The notes under the pieces: model-generated
Seen by the model: only the letters and a program-made list of their open reading frames with translations
What the model was told of the DNA's origin: nothing
The model's database searches: none
Part shown: positions 55,206 through 64,000 of the stretch, one piece after another
Position numbering within the stretch: the first letter of the stretch is position 1
How the letters are laid out: each line of letters opens with the position of its first letter
Assembly (NCBI RefSeq): GCF_014356525.2
Contig: NC_052508.1
Location: 55,624,497-55,688,496 of the forward strand
Length of the DNA stretch: 64,000 bases
Origin: Nilaparvata lugens
Lineage: Eukaryota; Arthropoda; Insecta; Hemiptera; Delphacidae
Direction: 5' to 3'
Program-made: the position numbers and the translations under genes

Positions 55206-55556
55206 GTACCGCCCGTCTACAAGCTGGACACATCGGACGTGGAGCACTGGACAGAGCAAGTCCTGGAGCCGGCCATGGAGGTGGTGATGAGTCTGATTGG
55301 GGGCGGTCGAGAGGCGGGGGCGGTGCGACTGCAGCCAATGGCAGTGGAGGCAGCAACTTCTGTCGCCTCCAGCAAGGAAAGCGTCACCGAAGTTCTGAAG
55401 CAGAAACACGAGGTGCGCCACTGCGACGTCTGCGATCGGATATTCATAGGGGAGTTGCAGCTCAACGATCACCTCAAATCCGCCAAGCACCAGAAAGCTG
55501 AAAAGAGACGCAAACTACTGGAGCTCGAACAACAACAACAGTCTACAGACACCTGA
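55206..55556 (+). CDS. TRIT1: TRIT1 terminal exon, copy 1, with C2H2 zinc finger
   Basis: Acceptor TTAATTGTGCAG, then VPPVYKLDTSDVEHWTEQV, LEPAMEVVMSLIGGG, a variable linker and a U1/matrin-like zinc finger HCDVCDRIFIG...HLKSAKHQ (C-x2-C-x12-H-x5-H), ending in basic KRRKLLELEQQQQSTDT and TGA. VPPVYxLxxSDVxxW and the C-terminal zinc finger are features of animal TRIT1, not of bacterial MiaA. The finger probably contacts tRNA (inference). The exon is much GC-richer than its surroundings. With its stop codon, transcripts ending here need not reach copy 2. Confidence 0.92.
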   Translation, partial: VPPVYKLDTSDVEHWTEQVLEPAMEVVMSLIGGGREAGAVRLQPMAVEAATSVASSKESVTEVLKQKHEVRHCDVCDRIFIGELQLNDHLKSAKHQKAEKRRKLLELEQQQQSTDT

Positions 55557-57560
55557 AAGGTTCAGGGTAGGTTGGGTAAAATTGATACTTGATTAGACAA
55601 AAGAAAGGTTGCAATCTCTACCCTTACTGGGGTAGGTTAGTCTATAGACACCTGAAATGTTCAGTCTAGGTAGGGTAAAATTGATACTTGATTACACCAA
55701 AGAAAGGTTACATGTCAACCCTTACTGGGGTAGGTTAGTCTGTAAGACAGTCTACAGTCACCTGAAATGTTCAGGGTAGGCTGGGTGAAATTTATTTTCA
55801 ATGTGCCGTTGTTCAACTTACTCAATAACTGTTCTTCTTTTTCCGGGCTTGTCCCAAGAGTATGAAACGAATCACTGTGTTAATAATTCCGATTTGCAAT
55901 TTATCAGATTATTTTCCCAGGTGAGTAAATTGGAAAGCTGTGAAACACTTGTACATTTCTGGTGATGTATTTCTGTATGTGAACATATCAATCTTCCTTA
56001 ATAGCTGAAATTCATTTATAAAATCGAGAATTGAGAGAATTGATGAATGTCTCCAATCCGTCCCTTGCCAATTTGGTTTTAATAATAATTGTGATAGAAG
56101 AGCATGATAATAATCTTGAAAATAATCATTATATTTAACTATTATTATTTAAATGACTATAATAATGAGAATTTTCATATTTTTAATGTTCGCTTATATC
56201 AAAATAAATCCAACGATTCAACCAATGATGATTATTTGTAGATTATTCATTATGAAACTAGAGAAATCTTACTCTAGAAATTATTTAACAATTTCAACTT
56301 TTCTATATGCTAATCAATGAAAATATCCCTAATTGATCAGTCGATTTCCTTCCTTGATGGATTTTAGAGAAATTATCAATTTAAAGTGATTAGTTCTTCT
56401 ATTCAAATGAAGAAAATTGTATTGAGGACAAAACCCCGTGAATATTCATGAAAAAAGGTCTTATCCTCTCATTAAAATAATTATATGTAAGACATGACAA
56501 CCGAACCCCACTTGAAGCAAATAGTAGCCTATAAACATTTTATGCTTGATCAGAATAGGTATAAACTGAATTTCAAAGTTTATATTGATTTTTGATTATG
56601 AATATTGAAGGATTTGTATTGATTCATTATCTTTGTTTTGTATACTATATATTTATTGTTCTGTAAAAAATGTATCTTTTGATGAATAAATTTTCCAACT
56701 GTTTCTTGCAATTCATTTATTGCTGGGAGATAATTTGACGAGATGTATAAAGTATGTTTAATTGTGCAGGTACCGCCCGTCTACAAGCTGGACACATCGG
56801 ACGTGGAGCACTGGACAGAGCAAGTCCTGGAGCCGGCCATGGAGGTGGTGATGAGTCTGATTGGGGGCGGTCGAGAGGCGGGGGCGGTGCGACTGCAGCC
56901 AATGGCAGTGGAGGCAGCAACTTCTGTCGCCTCCAGCGAGGAAAGCATCACCAAAGTTCTGAAGCAGAAACACGAGGTGCGCCACTGCGACGTCTGCGAT
57001 CGGATATTCATAGGGGAGTTGCAGCTCAACGATCACCTCAAATCCGCCAAGCACCAGAAAGCTGAAAAGAGACGCAAACTACTGGAGCTCGAACAACAAC
57101 AACAGTCTACAGTCACCTGAAAGGTTCAGGGTAGGTTGGGTAAAATTGATACTTGATTAGACCAAAGAAAGGTAGCAATGTCTACCCTTACTGGGGTACG
57201 TTAGTCTATAAGACAGTCTACAGATACCTGAAATGTTCAGTCTAGGTTAGATAAAATTGATACTTGATTACACCAAAGAAGGGTTACTTGTCAACCCTTA
57301 CTGGGGTAGGTTAGTCTGTAAGACAGTTACCTGAAATGTTCAGGGTAGGCTGGGTGAAATTGATACTTGATTACACCAAAGAAAGGTTACATTTCATCCC
57401 TCACTATGGGGTAGTTTAGTAGATTAGAAGAGCTGAAACAACAATGATCTTCAAACCCTGAATGGTTTAGGGTAGGTTATGTAAAATTAATATTGTATTA
57501 AACCATAGAAAGCTTACAGTGTCTACTCTTACTAGGGTAGGTGAGTCTGTAAGAAGGTAA
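55540..57560 (+). repeat. ~90-110-bp minisatellite seeded by the TRIT1 stop-codon region
   Basis: Units of CAGTCTACAGACACCTGAAA / GGTTCAGGGTAGG / GGGTAAAATTGATACTTGAT / CTACCCTTACTGGGGTAGG start at about 55541, 55639, 55749, 57105, 57216 and 57323, with an eroded unit to about 57560. The first unit in each series includes the last codons and TGA of the exon. Confidence 0.85.
56770..57120 (+). CDS. TRIT1: TRIT1 terminal exon, copy 2
   Basis: Same acceptor and length as copy 1 and an intact frame. Four substitutions were seen, all changing amino acids: Lys to Glu and Val to Ile near ASSxES, Glu to Lys next to it, and Asp to Val three codons from the end (STDT versus STVT). The zinc finger is unchanged. 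It could serve as an alternative last exon if copy 1 is skipped, or be a duplicate not used in mRNA, or an unresolved allele in the assembly. Confidence 0.75.
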   Translation, partial: VPPVYKLDTSDVEHWTEQVLEPAMEVVMSLIGGGREAGAVRLQPMAVEAATSVASSEESITKVLKQKHEVRHCDVCDRIFIGELQLNDHLKSAKHQKAEKRRKLLELEQQQQSTVT

Positions 57561-57758
57561 AAAACAATCCTATAGTCCGAGAGTTATTACTTTTAAAATG
57601 AAGCCAACTTTTAACACTTTTCGCTCGAAGACAGAGAGGCCCAATTCTCTTTCCTTCACTAATCACTCCCACTATCCAACAGTATTCTCCCTACTTTTCA
57701 ATCAATCAATTTATTTAGCCTGAAGATAGGCTATGTCACTATGTATTTTATAAAATTA

Positions 57759-57846
57759 TGTGGCGTGCATGGCGAGCATGACATAGCTCTTCAGTAGCAC
57801 TGACACCACCATGTTTTTAGGCTCCTGGGCCCTGCTTTCTTATAGT
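57759..57846. repeat. TGTGGCGTGC dispersed repeat, copy 1
   Basis: TGTGGCGTGCATGGCGAGCA, then GTTTTTAGGCTCCTGGGCCC and TGCTTTCTTATAGT match 63795-63884 in order and spacing. Family unknown. Confidence 0.7.
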
Positions 57847-57887
57847 ATAATTATTAAATAAAATATCGGGGCACCGAGGTTTGCTCC

Positions 57888-58120
57888 TTATTTATTTATT
57901 GATAAACAGAACACAATTCTGTAAAATGATTGGGGAAGGACTAACAGGCACAGCCCAATACTGTTTCTTCCCCGAATTTTGATTTATATTCTATAAATAG
58001 TCCAAAAAGTAGGTTATATTCCATACACTTGAATTCAGGTCCAATTTTCAGTCCAAACATGTTAAAACAGAAAAGTTTTAATTTAGACTGTTTACTAAAA
58101 AAATGACATTCACTAATCAC
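57888..58120 (-). repeat. Hairpin-tailed retroposon 3' end, class 1 (copy K)
   Basis: TTATTTATTTATTGATAAAC leader; GGGGAAGGACTAACAGG / TGTTTCTTCCCC around GGCACAGCC; then AAAAAGTAGGTTATATTCC. Confidence 0.7.
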
Positions 58121-58124
58121 TCTA

Positions 58125-58745
58125 CACACAATGCCGGATGATGACCATCCTCAGGGAGGAGGGGATCGTCATTCTTATCTACGCTACCACGTGTAACAGG
58201 ATTACATATGTAAATGCTACACCATTTTGAAACATGTAACATTTTAAATAAATAAACATCCTGGAATGCATAGAAAACACGGGTACTCATAGATAGTTGT
58301 AAAAAGGCGCTGTACGGTAACAGTGCTTGTAGCTGCAGGAGTTGGCTTTACTAGGCTGCTGTCGGTATCAGTGCCAGGGAATGCCAGATTCCAACCACGT
58401 TTTGCATCAAGTACAAGGTTGGTAGAAGTTGCAGGGAAAGATATGGATGGGACGTAACAACGATATGGTTAAGAAGTATTGTGGGTAGCAAGTTCGGTTT
58501 CGGACCATGTACAAGGTTGGCATTTAGAAAATACATCACATAAAATTCAAGGAGTGAGAGTATCACAGTAATACAGTTGAATATTGAATCTGTCTAGGTT
58601 GACAAACAATAATTATTGGAACAGAGCAAAGCATAGTCCATATTAACACATTGCGCTATCATGAAGTTCTCCTACGTAAAGTTTTTAACTTGCTAATCAT
58701 TATCGCCCCACTACATAATGATCACTTTTTAACTCTAAGCGATTT
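58125..58745. other. No recognised feature
   Basis: Contains a 71-codon minus-strand ORF (58351-58566) without recognised similarity. Confidence 0.35.
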
Positions 58746-58885
58746 TTAATAACTGTTGTGTTGACTCTCAGGCAGTGTCGTCTCCTGCATGATCCTTCTA
58801 GATGACCGCCTCCTTCGACTCGGATGGTGGTGTGTGCCTGTGGCTCTGTTGCTCTGCCCGCTCTGTCCGTTTGCATGATTCATTC
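58746..58885 (-). CDS. Possible terminal exon of an unidentified gene
   Basis: On the minus strand the acceptor TTTTTGTATTGTCGCAG precedes 46 open codons ending in TAA: NHANGQSGQSNRATGTHHH, then an Arg/Ser-rich stretch (SRRRRSSRR) and TTLPESQHNSY. Composition is GC-richer than its surroundings and stop-free, consistent with a low-complexity basic protein tail. No family was recognised and no partner exon was found, so this is weak. Confidence 0.25.
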
Positions 58886-58889
58886 CTGC

Positions 58890-60445
58890 GACAATACAAA
58901 AACTATAACCAGTAGGCCCTATCAATCTAATACTTATAGTACATAATACAGTACATTATCAAGTACATATCAAACTGCGGACGGCTATTCATTTATTATT
59001 GAAAAATATGTCGGTCGTTGAGAGTTCAGGATACACTAACGTCATAAAGTTGTAACCGTATTTTGTATCTTTTGTATCCGTTGTATTTTGCGTCACCGTT
59101 TCAGTAAGATCGGATATCAACGTTACGATATATATCTATAGCCAGACGTTACGATATATACAGACAATAGCCAGTACTTGATACCGTGAATCGGATTAAA
59201 TCTGATAAAACACTGTTTCCAATGGATTTTGGCTCTGCTGGCCAGAAACCTTGACCGTGACAATACCATTGGTTCAGTTCACACATTGACAGACAAGTGT
59301 TTGCCTGCCTATCTGTGAATACTCATTGAAGAACCGATAATATTTTCACGGATTTATTGAGAAGCAGGAATTTTGTCTACTCTATTCTGATCGATCAATA
59401 GTGCAAGCATATTATTTTCCAATTTCGAAATATTTTATATGCGTGCAAACTAGATTATGTGAAGCAAAGTTGAAGTAGGTAGGATTTAACCTTCTTAATA
59501 CGTCATTCATCTGCCAATCATGGCGCTTGCTGATGACTATTTTATTTTGCGCTGCTCTGTTCTTCAGTTTTAGTTGAAGGAAACTTGACAATAGTGTTTC
59601 AACCAAAACTGGTATCTGGTTATCTTGGTGAACTCGTGGTTGTCAATCCAAGACATTCAGTTCGATAAGAATTATTTTAGCAATAATTAAATGCGGATAA
59701 ATAATACAATCACCGTATATAATATTATTCTATTCTATTCTAATTGTATGTATACAATCAAAGAGAATATGAATAAGACATGAAATTGGGTATTAGCATA
59801 AAGCGTACTAATGTATTTAACATAAAATGATTTCGTCTGTGAATTGATTACATACTGAAAAATAGAAGAAATTAAAATAATAGAATAATTATTTCCAGAT
59901 AGCTCAAGGATAGCTTCCTTCCAAGAATGTCAGAAAGTTTTTTCCCTCTAACCCCGAGTTCTTTTTTACTTTTTTTGCGAGTTTCACCCTCTCTCATCAC
60001 TTCAACTCTTTTGACTCCTCTAACTCTTTTTTGAAACTTGATTCTGATTATAAGCGCGTGTCAAAAGCGGTCCTTTTTCTCAGTAGCAGCAGCTAATCCA
60101 ATCCAATGAAGGCTGATGAAGTTCGTCATCTTTCATTCAATTTGCTGCGAAAATTTCGTCAGCTAACTCGCAAAAATTGGAAAAGGTTGGTCCAGATTTG
60201 TGATGCTGTCGTTTGTAACGCCCTTGCATGGATTTCAGACACTGTCTACCTCCAAAACGGTCTGAAAGATTGAAAAGAGTGATTTTTTAATGATTGGTAA
60301 AAAACTATAACTTGAAAACGTTTCAAAACTTCAAAATGGAAGAATTATTCTCCGGTAGTCAGTAAACATAAAGTAGCTTGGAAATTGAGATAGATGAGGG
60401 GCATGATGATTGTGGATTTAGACTGAGCGTCCTTGAATTTATTCT
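58890..60445. other. No recognised feature
   Basis: Mixed AT-rich DNA. A duplicated ACGTTACGATATATA (59121 and 59147) is the only small repeat noticed. Confidence 0.35.
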
Positions 60446-60446
60446 G

Positions 60447-60605
60447 TTATTTTATTTATTCATTTATTGTACAAAACACTATAATCATAATATAATCAAG
60501 ACATTGGAGGAAAAACTAGGCTGAGCCTGTACTATTTCTCTTAATTTTGATAAAATGTTAATGTTGCCCAAACGTTAAGGTTATGAAATCACATACTGCT
60601 TTCTC
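60447..60605 (-). repeat. Hairpin-tailed retroposon 3' end, class 3 (copy L)
   Basis: TATTTATTCATTTATTGTAC leader, GGAGGAAAAACTAGGCTGAG core, CCTGTACTATTTCTCTTAAT (right arm partly lost), GTTAATGTTGCCCAAACG. Confidence 0.65.
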
Positions 60606-61038
60606 TCTAATCTTGAAAAATAATCACAATAATTATTGAAGATTTTCGATCGAAGGATCGCATATTTTTAACCAATTACATGAATATATACACACTACTT
60701 TAAGACAATACGTTTCAGATGTTATGTTAATTATTGTTAATATCAATCTATCTGATTTATACGAATCTATAATCTTGTATTGTACCTCAAATTTGTGAGA
60801 ATACTGTATTCAACAACTTCCAAATGGATTTTATCCAATCTAGAATATTATATTCTGTCAAGGAAAAGTTCTTGATATCAACAAATTTAGCCTACATGTA
60901 GCCCCACTTATAAACTATAACATATCCACAATAATTATGAAGCTCGTTCGTTGGTTGCCCAAATAATTCAATTCCTACAAATGTTATCTATGATATTATT
61001 GTTCAAGGGAGCTGATTATTATAGGGAGAGACCCAGAA

Positions 61039-61420
61039 TTACAGAGCATGTAGGATCGGATCATATGAAGTGGTGTCTATTGGATTAAAGGGAGGCTCAA
61101 GCAGATCATTGTTTGGGATTGGTACACAACTATTGCCTACTTGTTGAGTGTCAGTGTGTACAACTCTCTTCCTACAATCTCTAGCACTGTGTCCGATCTT
61201 CCTAAACTTATAACAATTTTTTGAGTCATTTGTGCTAAATACTTTTCTAGATGGTTCCTGTTTTTTTTTGTAAGGTTTTTCTATCTAGGTTGAAAATTGC
61301 TATGGATGTTGTTACTGCTTCTTTAAAGGTTGTTGGAAATTTGATACAAGTTTGTTTTCCTATTTCACCATGTAAGCCTCTTAAGAATGACTCCATGGCT
61401 TTCCTGTTAGCTCGGCATCC
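61039..61420 (-). pseudogene. Retrotransposon gag fragment with zinc knuckle
   Basis: Minus strand: GCRANRKAMESFLRGLHGEI, then GKQTCIKFPTTFKEAV resembles the conserved gag capsid segment (F-x-RGL-x2-EI). After a run of nine A the frame shifts and a CCHC-type knuckle appears, CYKFRKIGHSARDC, with Phe in place of the second Cys. It ends near TTSYDPILHAL. The left end directly follows TTTTATATTTGCAG, a good acceptor-like sequence. A relic of an LTR retrotransposon; superfamily unresolved. Confidence 0.65.
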
Positions 61421-61628
61421 CTGCAAATATAAAAATACCTCTTGAGAAAAAAGCCATTTTGACAGTTTGGATGTTGAGCAAACCAGAAAACATTCTTAGC
61501 TGCTGGGGTGACAGATACAATTTATCTCAAAGTACTGCTCATAGAACATTCTATGAGATAGTGGATTAATTAATTTTTTTTATTTCAAAAATATGTATTG
61601 GAAACACTTTTCTCTAAAGCCTTTTTAA

Positions 61629-62286
61629 TTATCTCATTTTTTTCAGTGTTGATATTTGATTCAATTTTAGTATTTCAAGCTTTTGCTTTTCAATAATATT
61701 CGAATCTTTAATGGCCTGCTCAATCCCCTGTAGGGCTTTCACCCTCTTTCTCTCTAGCTCCAAGCTCTCCCTCGTTTGCTCCTTCAACTTCTGCCATCCC
61801 CTACTTGGTTTCACTCTCATCCTTTTACGGGGAGATGGATCATCATCAGGAAGATTTCTTTTGGTTGGATTATTCGGGAGAAGTGAAGCTGTCGAGGTTG
61901 AAGGGAGTGGATGTTGATGTGGGAGAAGGGCAAAGGATGTTGGGCTGCTCACAGTAAATGCTTTGTATCATCTGACAGTTGTATCATCTTGCAATATATC
62001 TGACATTAAATTGTAAAACTCCCAAGGCTTAATAGTCCCCCTACCAGTACTTAGTATTGTTGTTTTTTTATTCGCTTGAATGTTCTTTTCAAACTTCTAA
62101 ATTTGTCATCGAAGATCTTTTCTGTGATCTCCGAGTACCCAAGGGTTTCAAATGACTCTATGATTTCTCTCCGTAGAGTAACATTTTTAATTTTAGAGTT
62201 TCTGAATTTATGTGTCCTCTTCATGTACTCCTCCAAAAACAGTTTTGTTGCCTCAGTGGTCGACACATGACCCTCAGTGGTGGCTT
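61629..62286 (-). pseudogene. Myb/SANT-like (MADF/trihelix) DNA-binding protein gene, damaged
   Basis: Preceded by a strong acceptor (CCCTCTCTTTATATTGCAG). The minus strand then encodes a trihelix: ATKLFLEEYMKRTHKF, RREIIESFETLGYSE, DDKFRSLKRTFKRIKK. A one-base shortage in an A run at about 62064-62070 breaks the frame; the next frame continues with GRGTIKPWEFYNLMSDIL, the usual W-[EK]-[FY] end of the domain, then hits TGA. Beyond it a Ser/Pro-rich linker (SPRKRMRVKPSRGW) and a basic, Leu-rich helix (LELERKRVKALQGIEQA...KKMR) complete the usual layout of these proteins. Many are derived from or partnered with Harbinger-type transposons. Confidence 0.65.
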
Positions 62287-62299
62287 CTGCAATATAAAG

Positions 62300-62529
62300 A
62301 GAGGGGCATATAATGAACAATGATATAATGCAGCAAGCTTTTGAGATGTTGCATCCTTGTAGACTGCTCTTCTGCGTGGCAGCTCGCAAATTTCTATGCA
62401 ACCAGCCAAAAGTAATGATTGACCATTGTAGTCCAACTTATAAAATTCAGTGAATAAACTTTGTACATAGTTCAATGTGAGAGTTTTACAGCCTACTTTG
62501 TTGTGCTGCAGTTTTTTCTGAACACCCAC
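62300..62529 (-). pseudogene. Coding fragment, possibly transposon-derived
   Basis: Minus-strand open frame VQKKLQHNKVGCKTLTLN...FTEFYKLDYNGQSLLLAGC, then CELPRRRAVYKDATSQK. Its residue use looks coding, and the pattern (F-x3-Y-KL-x-Y-x2-Q-x3-L-x-GC) recalls a segment repeated in insect transposon-like proteins (from memory, not verified). Its upstream side is cut by the TCAA-tailed insertion at 62536. Confidence 0.35.
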
Positions 62530-62535
62530 GTACTT

Positions 62536-62960
62536 CAGTCAATCAATCAATCAATCAATCAAGTTTTATTGAACAAAATATTTACATTGGAGGTCCCACT
62601 AAACCCGAAGGTTTTTCAGTAGGTGCCTATATAAGTATACATAGTAAATTATAGAATCGTACATTACAAAGAAACAAAATTAGCAAATCTGATAAGAGGA
62701 AGAGAAAAAATTTTTTTTGCATGCAAAGGGAAGTTGGGAAGTAAGAAGAGGATGTACTGTAAAGGAAGGATCGTGATGAGGAAGGTAAACTTATCTAGGA
62801 ACTAGTGTAATAAAATTTAAGAAAATAAATTAGATAAACTACTCAAGTAAAAGAAAAATATCAATCAAATCAAATAATAGAAAAATGAGTATTCACTATT
62901 CATGAAAACAAAAATTATAATAAACATACATGGGGGAAAAATTGAGAAATGAAGTTTGAA
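62536..62960 (-). mobile_element. LINE 3' end with TTGA tandem tail
   Basis: On the + strand five or six TCAA units are followed by GTTTTATTGAACAAAATATT, then a hairpin GGTCCCACTAAACCC / GGTTTTTCAGTAGGTGCC (62591-62627). Reading the minus strand, this is a hairpin followed by a (TTGA)n tail. The insertion splits the minus-strand coding fragments at 62.3-62.5 and 63.0-63.4 kb. The left limit is uncertain. Confidence 0.65.
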
Positions 62961-62989
62961 TTTCAAGAAATAATTATAAGTGGTCGCTC

Positions 62990-63430
62990 TAGCTGGCGGC
63001 AGTTGGAAGTTCTTTTGATGATACTGTGATGCCAGATCCTTGGTTGTTTGTTTATTCTTTTCCAGAATTCCAAAGAGCTGGTAACTTCTTATCTTTCCAT
63101 CCATCTATATTGAGTGAACGTTTTTTACCAGCGCACAAATCACGTCCACACATTCAAAATACGGTTCAAAATGCAGTAATGCTTAGTAATGAAATTTGGT
63201 ACCGCAATCTCCGAACCGCTCTGATCGAAAGTAAACACTTGCTCTTGGCATTTCAAGACGTTCTCTCCACTGGACTCTTCATAGTCTTGAAATGGATGTT
63301 TTCTTGCAATGAATTCTTGAGCAAGTGCTTGCAATACCGCTGCTTCAATTAGTTCGTGTTTTGTGATAATGTAATAATTCTCACAGGTCCTCTTCGTACA
63401 GATGACACATTCCCTGCTGTTCTGAATCAT
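62990..63430 (-). CDS. Unrecognised minus-strand ORF cluster
   Basis: An ATG at 63428-63430 opens 96 codons (MIQNSRECVICTKRTCENYY...HELIEAAVLQALAQEF...NRILNVWT). A second frame continues nearby with KKRSLNIDGWKDKKLPALW. The C-x2-C-x4-C start could bind metal. The composition is protein-like, but frame breaks and the lack of a recognised family leave it uncertain: a damaged gene, a two-exon gene or a transposon piece. Confidence 0.25.
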
Positions 63431-63794
63431 TCACCCAATTTACAACTTATTGCCGTCCAGGAACAGCGAAACGCAAAAGAAACACTGCAATGATCAAGTG
63501 CTTATTTGAAAAATACGCTCCAACACAAAATGAACGCTCCTCACGTGTCCACTCCATGGTGTTAACTGAAAAATAGCTGAAGACAAACTTCCAGTCAACC
63601 ACTATAATCAACGCCCACACTCTCCTCTCAATTTGACCAACAGTGACGCCACAACCTGCAAATCAAAAAAGCAATTTAAATCAAAAAAAGCTCCACTCTG
63701 TATCATCTTTCGGAGACAAGATTCACTGTTTTTTGACAGTTGAAATACTTGGATTAAGTTTTCAGAGTTCGGATCCCACCGCCAAGTCACCACT

Positions 63795-63884
63795 TGTGGC
63801 GTGCGTAGCGAGCATGACAGTTCTCTCCAGTAGTGCTGCCACTACCAGGTTTTTAGGGTCCTGGGCCCTGCTACTTTTATAGTG
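63795..63884. repeat. TGTGGCGTGC dispersed repeat, copy 2
   Basis: TGTGGCGTGCGTAGCGAGCA, GTTTTTAGGGTCCTGGGCCC and TGCTACTTTTATAGTG; compare 57759-57846. Confidence 0.7.
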
Positions 63885-64000
63885 TTTTATGTTTTAAAAT
63901 AAAAGTAATTGTCTTTCTTTGATCTAATTTATTAAAAACACACACATTACAACATTACATTTTTTCAACATAACCTTAAAACTACACACATTACAACATT
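63885..64000. other. Short duplicated A/C-rich sequence at window end
   Basis: ACACACATTACAACATT occurs twice in the last 70 bases; the window ends within it. Confidence 0.5.

Larger units (their letters stand above)
54219..57356 (+). repeat. TRIT1: ~1.57-kb tandem duplication containing the last TRIT1 exon
   Basis: Unit 1 is about 54219-55786 and unit 2 about 55787-57356. The intron parts (about 985 bp) look identical except for a 4-T indel; exon and 3' UTR parts differ at several positions. The junction shares GAAATT with both unit ends (6-bp microhomology). Confidence 0.93.

Noticed and set aside
55153..55501. Antisense and alternative-frame ORFs over the TRIT1 terminal exon (and at 56717-57065)
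   Set aside because: Shadows of the real GC-rich exon; the duplicated copy produces the same set.
1..64000. tRNA, rRNA genes or a CRISPR array
   Set aside because: No cloverleaf-like sequence with A/B boxes, no rRNA segments and no spaced identical repeats with unique spacers were seen; the only tRNA-related sequence is the LTR primer-binding site.

Overview
The window looks like a piece of an insect nuclear genome. It is AT-rich, with spliced coding exons far apart, tandem satellites, LINEs, an LTR retrotransposon, DNA transposons of several superfamilies and a CCTAA/TTAGG-type (insect telomere motif) array. From memory, the repeat at 8.15-8.95 kb resembles repeats common in planthopper (Delphacidae) genomes. 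I could not check this, so a hemipteran/planthopper source is an inference.

One host gene can be recognised with confidence: the 3' half of a tRNA dimethylallyltransferase gene (TRIT1/MiaA family) on the + strand. Exons lie at 13621-13721, 50298-50505 and 55206-55556, with matching splice phases (GA|T, then phase 0). The last exon, with its C2H2 zinc finger and stop codon, occurs twice (55206-55556 and 56770-57120) inside a ~1.57 kb tandem duplication. The intron between the first two exons is about 36.6 kb and holds most of the mobile DNA in the window. The upstream exons were not found and probably lie to the left.

Region by region. 0-13.6 kb: a deleted mariner, short palindromes, 47-bp and 160-bp tandem arrays, a 330-bp duplication and several retroposon 3' ends, probably in or upstream of a TRIT1 intron. 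13.6-22.9 kb: first recognised exon, a TTAA-flanked MITE, and 55-, ~140- and 58-bp tandem arrays. 22.9-27.4 kb: a LINE whose ORF1 has an SGNH-like domain and overlaps ORF2 at a canonical -1 slippery heptamer; the copy is disrupted by an 846-bp in-frame internal duplication and one frameshift. 28-38 kb: transposon remnants, foldback elements, ~520-bp repeats and a second, 5'-truncated LINE. 38.8-49.3 kb: a Ty3/gypsy-type LTR retrotransposon whose gag is split by a 6.1-kb Merlin-like (IS1595/ISXO2-type transposase) element carrying a 1.3-kb telomere-like array; the whole gypsy element lies between identical 76-bp direct repeats. 50-57.6 kb: the last TRIT1 exons, two foldback MITEs, a hAT element with 8-bp target duplications and a minisatellite grown out of the TRIT1 stop-codon region. 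57.6-64 kb: retroposon ends, a gag relic, a damaged Myb/SANT-like gene and a few uncertain minus-strand ORFs.

A recurring theme is short retroposon 3' ends that fold into a hairpin around an inner palindrome. At least twelve copies, in three sequence classes, lie in one orientation, antisense to TRIT1; only one degenerate copy was found in the other. Different bases occupy the stem positions in different copies while pairing is kept. Nothing was computed: all homology calls are by eye from translated motifs.
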